The notes below the pieces were generated by a model. It worked only from the letters and a program-made list of their open reading frames with translations, had not been told where the DNA came from and did no database searches. From Bostrychus sinensis (taxonomy: Eukaryota; Chordata; Actinopteri; Gobiiformes; Eleotridae): a stretch of DNA of 64,000 nucleotides. The stretch spans positions 51,733,263-51,797,262 of the forward strand of contig CM036239.1 in the NCBI GenBank assembly GCA_020698575.1, in the 5' to 3' direction. Within the stretch, counting starts at the first letter, position 1. The number at the start of each line of letters is the position of its first letter. This document shows, piece by piece, positions 57,220 to 64,000 of this stretch. A program made the translations under genes and the position numbers.

Positions 57220-58213
57220 TAGCGTCACAGACAGTGCAGCTAGTGCAACTGCACTGGGGCCCGGGAGGTTTAGGGGCCCATTAGAGTGGGCCCTTGTTCA
57301 TCTATGGTCAAGTCTGTGTTTAAAATATTCATAATAATTAGGAGCAGCACATAACTGTAACAGAAGTGAAATGTTAACATTATTTCAATTTCAAATCCTT
57401 TTAAATTTGTAAACTCAAAATGAAAAGAACAAATTACAAATTGTAATAAAAGAAAAAACTAAAATAGGGTAACTTTATTTTAAGGTCCACCTATTAACAA
57501 TTAACTAAGTGCTAATTAGCAAGCAAGTTGGTGGTTAAATAGCCCATCATTGGTAATTATAAAGCATTTATTAATCCCTTATTCTGTGTGAACAAATTCT
57601 ACAGCTAATTAGCAACTAACTAATATTTTCTCCTTAATAAACTCGTAATTATTGCTCATTAGTAGGAAGTAAGGAAGTTGTTGGACATAAATTATGATCT
57701 TAATAAGATTTTTGTGGTACTATTCCATTATAATGCTCCAATACGCTAAAAAGCTTATTAAGATCATAATTTATGTCCAACAACTTCCTTACTTCCTACT
57801 AATGAGCAGTAATTATGAGTTTATGAAGGGAAAAATGTTAGTTAGTTGCTAATTAGCTGTAGAGTATGGTCACAAAGAATAAGGAACTAATAGGTGCTTT
57901 ATAATTACCAATTAACAGCTAATTAACCACTAATTAACCACTAATTTGCTTGCTAATTAGCACTTAGTTAATGGTTAATAGGTGGACCTTAAAATAAAGT
58001 GTTACCTAAAATAGTTTCACAAAACTGTCACTAAATATTCATGAATAAGCAGCGTTTTTTTTGTATCAAACTCTGGTAAAACAGCTAACAGCAATATTTT
58101 ATTAATTAAAAACCTTGTATGTATGAACCTGAAGGACTGAATGTGTTTGATAACTTTAGGGCCCATTCTGAAATCCTGCACTGGGGCCCCACATTACCAA
58201 GTCACGCCACTGG
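57220..58213. mobile_element. Fish DNA element interrupted by a MITE
   Basis: The left part contains CTGCACTGGGGCCCGGG; the right part contains CTGCACTGGGGCCCC and ends AGTCACGCCACTGG. The stretch TTTAGGGCCCATT also occurs on both sides. The foldback MITE below sits between them. The two parts may be the ends of one element or a pair of direct repeats. Confidence 0.4.
57468..58006. mobile_element. Foldback MITE, 539 bp, with perfect 8-bp target duplication
   Basis: TAAAATAG flanks both ends exactly (57460-57467 and 58007-58014), the size used by hAT elements. The left end GGTAACTTTATTTTAAGGTC mirrors the right end, with two bases missing on the left. The mirror runs nearly to the centre (GGAAGTTGTTGGACATAAAT against ATTTATGTCCAACAACTTCC), so almost the whole element can form one hairpin. 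A diverged relative is at 42530-43039. Confidence 0.92.
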
Positions 58214-58278
58214 TTACATATGTAGGAAGCATATAAATGTAAATATTAGTATTTGTGTGTGTTTGTGTGTGTGTGCAG

Positions 58279-58418
58279 CTGTGACTCCAGACGGGTGAAG
58301 AGTGTGGCCCTCTCCCTCCTCCCAGTAATCAGTTGGATGAAGATCTACAGAGTCAAAGAGTGGCTGGTCAGTGACATCGTGTCCGGGGTCAGCACCGGCC
58401 TGGTGGCTGTCCTGCAAG
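58279..58418 (+). CDS. slc26a3: SLC26A3-like, second coding exon
   Basis: The acceptor is a GT-rich tract ending GTGTGTGTGCAG. The exon completes an AGC codon and encodes about residues 39-85: cytoplasmic N-terminal tail (CDSRRVKSVALSLLPVISW), then YRVKEWLVSDIVSGVSTGLV, the start of the first membrane segment of the transporter core, and AVLQG at the donor. The length is 140 bases and the donor is AAG before GTCAGC. YRVKEWLVSDIVSGVSTGLV is shared by the SLC26A3/A4 group; A5 and A6 differ here. The TG-rich acceptor tract may be variable in length. Confidence 0.9.
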
Positions 58419-59846
58419 GTCAGCACCTACAACACTTCTGTCTGTAACAAGCTCACACTATAAAGCACAAGATAACTCTCACGCCCCTTGGCACCCTTTT
58501 AGGATTTTTCAAATGTATTTTTTGCTCTCATTTTGGCATTTCTTAAGCTAGGGTGAAGATATTTGGCAAAAATGTTCAATAATAAATTAATTTTAGAATT
58601 ACACAAGTGAAAAAAAAAGACATTTCTACTGTCTAGATAAAAAAAAAACTCACACTCTTCGTCAAAGCCCTTTTTGGTCCCATGGATTTAAATTAAAATC
58701 ACTTCTTTTCACTCTACTGCCATTGCAATACAGAAATGTTAAATCACATCAAATCACAAGCTAAAAAATACACAAGAAAATCACCATCAGATCCACCATT
58801 TTCTCATTGCACTGTGGGAAATAATTCCCAGTGACTGTAGACCAGCCAAGACTAGGCCTTTAAAAGGAAGAGTGAGTTTCAGACCATTTTTGTAATGGCA
58901 CAAAAAGTAAAAATACATTAAAGTCAGTGTTAGGGCTGGACTGGTAATCCCCTGCACAAACAAAAAACACTTAGTATCTTTAAATAGTAAATAATTCATG
59001 CTTTATTTACAAATATGTGGGAACAAACTGGCATTTAGGGGGTTAAAAATTAATTAACTTTTGCTAGGTACTATGAGGAGAGGGGTTACCGATAAAAAAA
59101 CAACAAAAAAAGCTTTTTTATGTTCTATCAATTCCCCAGCGTTGCTAGCAAGGGTTGGCAGACACCTAATCCAAGTGTTCTCTGCAAAGTGAAAGTAACA
59201 GTTCCTCAACAGAAGACCTTTAACATACATATATATTATTTTAAGTTGTAAAACATGAAATACTACTGCAAAGGTGTCCAACACGCCATTTCAAAAAGTC
59301 TGAAAAAAGCAAAATATGTAATCTTTAAAAAATATTACTTTGCCCATATAAAGCCCAAGATGAACAATTCTAAGTGTAATTATTTTAAAGTAAACTAACT
59401 TTTCAAAATAAAAATACAATACATTGGAATAATTTCATTTATATTGTTTTGATGGTTCCCTTTATGCTGTTATGCCAAACCCAGGTTCTGAAATATCATA
59501 CAGCTGAGATAGAGCTGCGCACCAGACATCAAAACATTGAGGTTGCAACTTCTTTTTGTCTTTTCTTCCAACTGTAACAGAATGTTGTAATAAATATCCT
59601 TTGTGTAAATCAAACACCATAACACACCCTCTGGGCTTTAATATAAAGGATTTTAATAGACAAGAACTTTTCTCAAGTAGGTAGTGGGTCTTTAATGATG
59701 CCAGTCTTCCACAATTAAATAGAAATAACACAAATTCTGTCTGACTACTGGATAACTTAAAGGAGGAGTAACTTAAATTAAAGGGACACCTGTAAATGAA
59801 GTAGACCTGTAATGATTCATAGAGCTGTTTTGTCCCGTGTGTCCAG
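58419..59846. other. Intron DNA
   Basis: Includes the second copy of the dispersed repeat (59150-59310; see 21800-22340). No exon is seen. A long minus-strand frame at 59462-59989 overlaps the next exon on the opposite strand and is a shadow, with no domain. Confidence 0.55.
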
Positions 59847-59957
59847 GTTTGGCCTACTGTCTCCTGGCCTCGCTGCCTCCCTGGTACGGCCTCTTCTCTG
59901 CCTTCTTCCCAGTCGTCATCTACTTCTTCCTGGGCACCTCTCGACACATCTCTGTTG
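59847..59957 (+). CDS. slc26a3: SLC26A3-like, third coding exon
   Basis: The exon has 111 bases between GTCCAG and a GTACGT donor, and encodes about residues 86-122 in frame with its neighbours. It reads LAYCLLASLPPWYGLFSAFF, then PVVIYFFLGTSRHIS, covering the second and third membrane segments. PPWYGLFSAFFP and GTSRHIS correspond to the most conserved block of SLC26 proteins. No stop or frameshift, so the gene looks active. Confidence 0.93.
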
Positions 59958-60124
59958 GTACGTTCCACCTTTATTAAACCTTTTAACATGCACTTTACCC
60001 CAATGGCAGCTGCGTCTCCATTATTATTATTCTTAGGCCCGAGCCGGAAGGAATCACTGGTGAGGGACTATTAAGATTGTAGGCATTCTTTATTATCAAT
60101 ATACTATCATAACAATAAAAAAAG

Positions 60125-60290
60125 TATCTGCAGTAATGCGGTTGTTGTATGGGTCTGTTGTGATGAAGAAGGAGCTGAGCCAGAAGGCAAAGCTCTTGAT
60201 TTACCGGTTGAGCTACGTTCCTACTCTCACCTATGGTCATGAGCTTTGGGTCATGACTGAAAGGACAAGATCCCGGATACAAAAAAAAGA
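60125..60290 (+). pseudogene. RTE/Rex3-type LINE, C-terminal fragment
   Basis: The plus strand encodes LYGSVVMKKELSQKAKLLIY, then VPTLTYGHELWVMTERTRSR, closely matching the C-terminal region of RTE/Rex3-type reverse transcriptases in fish. It stops after about 50 codons of similarity. It lies in the intron of the SLC26 gene, in the same direction. Confidence 0.85.
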
Positions 60291-60842
60291 TATTGAAAAA
60301 TGGCTCAGTGGTGGCCCCTGGAAAAATCTAAATACGTTAAGCCTATGGGAAGCGACCATAAACTTTTTTTGAAGAAGACTATCCTATAAAATGGCTCTCC
60401 AATGCCCTCTACAAATTTTAAATGCAACCAACAAAATGAGTTTCACATAGACAAATAAAATTTGGCACACGCATTTTCCATGCAATACTGAACAAAAAAA
60501 CACATGAGGACATAGCCCTTTTTATGTTATCACAGCAACCATTGACATGTTTTGTAGTCCAGATGTCACCAGATGTGTGGTATGCCATGATTTCCATTTC
60601 TCAAATATAATGTCGTATTGAGTTTGATCCAATGTAGCATTTGTGCAATCAATCAATCAATAATGTGTCATTATTATGGCTACCTTATCAAATGGCTCTT
60701 CAGCGCCTGCTACAAATTTTGACCAGGACTTGGGCCCATGGACCTTCTTGGATGTTGCTGGAAAAGAATGCAATGAGCACAAGCACAAGATGCAGTTGTC
60801 TTGGTGTCGCAAGGGTCAACAAGGGCCTTTAACACCACTTGC

Positions 60843-60843
60843 A

Positions 60844-60909
<66 letters not shown>
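60843..60909. repeat. ATT microsatellite
   Basis: About 22 uninterrupted ATT triplets. Confidence 0.95.
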
Positions 60910-60910
<1 letters not shown>

Positions 60911-61024
60911 ACATTGAATTCTGTATTTATTAAAGCACTCTTAGTTAACAGTATTTTCCCACCTGACTAAAACTTCTGCACAGTACTGTATATCACTGTT
61001 GTTCTTGCTGTTTTGTCCCTACAG

Positions 61025-61185
61025 GTCCTTTTCCGGTCCTGTGCCTGATGATTGGTTCAGTCGTTACCAGAATAGTCCCGGACGAGGGCCCTCCCTTGAA
61101 CATCACTGGGTTTGAGGGACTGACCCGGGACGAACAGAGGGTCATCGTGGCCTCCTCTGTCAGCTTCCTGGCCGGGATCATGCAG
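61025..61185 (+). CDS. slc26a3: SLC26A3-like, fourth coding exon
   Basis: The exon has 161 bases between CTACAG and a GTAACA donor, and encodes about residues 123-176. It joins the third exon to give HISVGPFPVLCLMIGSVV; SVGPFP is typical of the SLC26A3/A4 group, while SLC26A6 and A5 have SVGTFA. Next comes an extracellular loop with a possible N-glycosylation site (NITG), then RDEQRVIVASSVSFLAGIMQ leading into the next membrane segment. The exon ends on a whole codon. The remaining transporter core and the C-terminal STAS domain must lie beyond 64000. Confidence 0.93.
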
Positions 61186-61244
61186 GTAACAGTGTAAAAA
61201 CACACCCACCACAGACAGCCTGTGGTCCCAGGCCCTAAGAATCT

Positions 61245-61590
61245 TTTTTATTATTTTTTTTATAATTCAAGTTTTATTGAACATCAAAACAAAAAGCAAA
61301 ACATCAAACAGTGAGGGTTAAATATAAACACCTGCACAAACAAGATGCACTGACAAACACCTTGGTTTCAGTCATTTTTTTCTTTCCACATTCTAAGAGT
61401 TGGAGTTTGGGGTTCTTTTGACAATCTTAAAATAAGGTGGGCACAGGTCACTAATTGAGAACTAAACACTCTAAAAGCAGTTTTATTTTCCAGTGGCACC
61501 TCTACTCTGTCCCCTAGTAGACATAGTCTGTGTGATTTGGGTAGTTTTATATTTCGTATGTATTTATATATTTTAGTTTTCATATTAAAC
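61245..61590 (-). pseudogene. L1/Tx1-like LINE ORF2 C-terminal fragment
   Basis: The minus strand at 61583-61368 reads LPKSHRLCLLGDRVEVPLEN, then LVTCAHLILRLSKEPQTPTL and RMWKE, the pattern of the C-terminal end of L1/Tx1-group ORF2 proteins. The 3'UTR and a T-rich tail (minus-strand poly-A-like) lie at 61245-61367. It sits inside the intron, antisense to the SLC26 gene. Confidence 0.6.
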
Positions 61591-62640
61591 TACTGAAAAA
61601 CAAGCAGGTTCATGACAAATATGATAAAATAATTAAATGTAATAGAACTTTACATTATAATATTTGTATTATTATTTTAATAATTTGTTATATTGTTATA
61701 AATTATGTTTATATTTATTGTTATTTTAAAGGAATTATTTTATATTTACAAAATGCAAGAGGACTTATTAATATTATGTTTTATTATTATGTTACATTTT
61801 TAATAATTCTGTTTTATATTTATTGTTATTTTAAAAGGGTTTTATTTTAAAGGGATTATCTTTAAAAATGCAAGACAATTAGCCTTTACAATAAATAAAA
61901 ATATAAAAATGTCTTTGTTCTAAACACAGAGGCCACTCTATGATCTACTCTATTAACATGTGAAGGATGAGGAGGTACTCATGAGGGTATGACAAAAAAA
62001 CCAGGGGGTACGCAACACAAAAAAGATTAGCGACGACTGCCATAGAACATGCATGAAGATACTATCACTCCCCCTCTCTTGTAGTCAATAAAAGTTATTT
62101 TACTGATGGCTCCAAGTGAATTTTATTGAGGCTTTACAGTCTTGAGCTTGGCATTGTTACATAGTTTAGTCCTTTATGCCACCGTGAGAGCACCATATGC
62201 TCACCACAATAAGACCACCATCGAACTAAAAGGTACAAACATACAATACAAATTACAACCAGGCAGGCGACAAAAGGTATAAAATAAATACAAAATGTAA
62301 AGGCAATATAAACACACCTCACTGGCTGACCAAAGCTTTAAAGGAAAAATCCTGACTTTAATGTGTGTAATGAATCATTTCTTAAACTTGTATCAGCTTA
62401 GCTTTCTTTGCTTGTCATGCTTTACCAATCTCATTTAGCGTGCGTCTCAATTACATGCACAGGCAGAACCAGACTACCAAACAATAGTTCCTACATCTGG
62501 ATTTTCAAAATAAATGCATCAGCGTAACACATTACACCAGAAAATCAATAAAACTCCACAAATCAGATTTACAGGGGTTAAAGGTACCATTACCTGTTTC
62601 GCATTTCTTTTTGCTAATAGAGTTTATTTAACAGTCCTAG
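61591..62640. other. Intron DNA, AT-rich
   Basis: Several diverged copies of TTTATATTTATTGTTATTTTAAAGG-like wording at 61700-61870 suggest local duplication. No exon is seen. Confidence 0.45.
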
Positions 62641-62659
62641 ACACATTTATAGCTGCTTT

Positions 62660-63120
62660 TTAGGAGTTTTTCCTTACCAAGAGAGAAGGTCTAAGGACAG
62701 GGGACGTCCTGGGTCTGTTTAGTTTTGTGTAGTTCTTGTTTATGTCTGATTAACTATTAACAATTTAACAAATCATTGCTCTTTTGCAAATTTTTATATT
62801 TAATCATATTTTAAGTGATGTTTTATCTTATTTTAGTTTTTTATCTCTGTGCTCTTTTCTTATTTATTTATACATCATCAATGAGTTGTGTTTTTAAGGA
62901 TCTTGTGGGCACCTGTCTGTCTGTCATTGCATTCTCTATGTGGAACAGTCTTGTTATTGTGATTGTGTTATTGTTTTATTGTGATTGCTTGTGTTTGGAC
63001 GCTGGCTTTTTGCTACAAAACAAATCTACCTATGGGTACAACTAAAGTCAACTGAACTGAACTTAACTGTGAGTAAAGCCCTTTGAGGCGACTGTTGTTG
63101 TGATACTGGGCAGGGCATGA
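62660..63120 (+). repeat. Fragment of a LINE/SINE-tail-like fish repeat
   Basis: TTTTTCCTTACCAAGAGAGA with GGTCTAAGGACAGGGGACG, and later AAAGCCCTTTGAGGCGACTG with TTGTTGTGATACTGGGC, match a widespread fish repeat 3' region. A 76-codon frame inside (62815-63045) is hydrophobic but has no family match that I can see. Confidence 0.5.
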
Positions 63121-63215
63121 CATAAACTGACCACTGTGGCAAGTCCTTTTCAAAAGTTACTAGCCAATTTGTGCTTCCACTAGTCATAATTTAATCAGCA
63201 AATGTTTTTAATGTG

Positions 63216-63745
63216 CAGTGACTTGCAAAAGTATTTATACCCCTTAGCATTTTTCCTTTATTGTTGCCTTACAATCATTGAGACGTTCATATTAGTCACT
63301 TTACATCTCATGACAACAACTATGAAAATGACAAATATTTGAAATATGAAGGCTTGAGCTAAACACAGGACAATTTTTGAAGATAATGACTGAAACAGTG
63401 CTGTACAGTGGATCCAACCTGAAGGAGACTAGCGCTGTTTTTAGATGAAGAATGAGCACAAATCCCAGTGATTTTATAAACGTGGAGCTGGAAGTCCTTC
63501 AGAAGGTGGTTCTACAAAGTACAGACTTGAGGGGATGGATAGTTTTGCATGCTCAAGTTTTCTGTTTTTCTGTAATATTTCTTGTTTGCTTCACAATAAA
63601 AAATATTTCACATCTATATAGTTGTTGTCATGTGATGTAAAGTGACTGACAGAAACCTCCCAATGATCCATTTCAATTTCTGGTTGCAAGGCAACAATAA
63701 AGGAAAAATGCTAAGGGGGATGAACACTTTTTGCTTCACCTTATT
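63216..63745. mobile_element. Tc1-type MITE, second copy
   Basis: The ends are CAGTGACTTGCAAAAGTATT on the left and, on the right, AAAAATGCTAAGGGGGATG. The inverted repeats share TTTATTGTTGCCTTACAA and GTCACTTTACATC. Family as at 28419-28912; the right limit is approximate. Confidence 0.75.
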
Positions 63746-63761
63746 GTATTCTACAAAATTA

Positions 63762-64000
63762 CAGTGGCTTGCAAATGTATTCATCCCCCTTAGCATTTTT
63801 CCTTTATTGTTATTGTGACATTTTTACGCACATTACATTACAATATATGATGGGTTTTTTTTTTCTGGGTATGAGGAATTAGTATAGGCTGTACTAAATA
63901 AAGACAGCAACAGGAATTGAGGAACTCTAAAGTCACGATACATGCATAAAGGCCAACCGGCCAAAGTGGCTAGTGGGAATGAATGTGTTACTAGCCAAAA
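63762..64000 (+). mobile_element. Tc1-type element, left end, cut by the window edge
   Basis: It begins CAGTGGCTTGCAAATGTATT after TA (63760-63761), with TTAGCATTTTTCCTTTATTG following. After about 63820 the similarity fades into unclassified DNA. Confidence 0.55.

Larger units (their letters stand above)
60015..60910. mobile_element. Fish interspersed repeat interrupted by LINE DNA
   Basis: TTCTTAGGCCCGAGCCGGAA with flanking ATT runs (60018-60115), and AAATGGCTCTTCAGCGCCTG followed by CAGGACTTGGGCCCATGGAC (60690-60740), belong to one common fish repeat. A related AAATGGCTCTCCAATGCCCT lies at 60388-60408. It ends in a long TAT microsatellite at 60843-60909. Confidence 0.55.

Noticed and set aside
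59462..59989. 175-codon minus-strand frame
   Set aside because: It overlaps the SLC26 exon 59847-59957 on the opposite strand and has no domain of its own.
60676..60933. 85-codon frame ending in poly-Tyr
   Set aside because: The Tyr run is an ATT/TAT microsatellite in a fish repeat.
1..64000. CRISPR arrays, bacterial operons, phage or integrative elements
   Set aside because: Split exons, SINEs, LINEs and fish-type DNA transposons show a vertebrate genome; no regularly spaced direct repeats with unique spacers were found.

Overview
This window is vertebrate nuclear DNA, most probably from a ray-finned (teleost) fish. It is AT-rich with long non-coding stretches. Its repeats have the character of fish genomes: L1-type, L2-type and RTE/Rex3-type LINE pieces, tRNA-derived SINEs, Tc1/mariner elements and hAT-type MITEs. 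There is no sign of operons, phage or CRISPR. Almost every open reading frame is a transposon remnant or chance. Family names come from motif reading alone; no database search was possible.

The only convincing host gene is at the right end. Four coding exons of an SLC26 anion exchanger lie on the + strand at 54757-54872, 58279-58418, 59847-59957 and 61025-61185. They join in frame across GT/AG introns to give the first 176 residues. The N-terminus reads most like SLC26A3. The gene runs off the right edge, and its introns are full of transposons.

Left to right: 1-262 is the 3' end of an L2/Rex1-like LINE (+). 263-4485 is a nearly full-length but inactivated L1-clade LINE (-), with ORF1, endonuclease, reverse transcriptase and a 5'UTR carrying a YY1-like site. 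5129-5544 is a hAT-type MITE containing a tRNA-like insert. 7070-8698 is a Tc1/mariner copy with near-identical terminal inverted repeats and a transposase broken mainly by one frameshift. 9015-11480 is an older Tc1-like element split by a block that holds an L2 fragment. 11500-17800 is a SINE head, hAT-like DNA and unclassified sequence. 17830-18153 is a minisatellite, followed by a second, degenerate minisatellite split by a Tc1 remnant (18868-19775). 22405-23487 is a hAT element with a perfect 8-bp target duplication. 24200-28912 holds a Tc1 fragment, another DNA element, a SINE and a 494-bp Tc1-type MITE.

The most striking structure is a large inverted duplication. The left arm is 29548-32967, the right arm 36647-39178 (plus a displaced piece to about 39350), and the spacer about 3.7 kb. 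The arms are nearly identical and each holds the same two LINE remnants in mirror image. Their junctions are not collinear, which suggests template switching or a circular intermediate.

From 39.4 to 54.7 kb lie further MITEs, an L1 tail, a LINE reverse-transcriptase fragment, a SINE and homopolymer tracts. A GC-richer stretch at about 48.96-50.72 kb could not be assigned.
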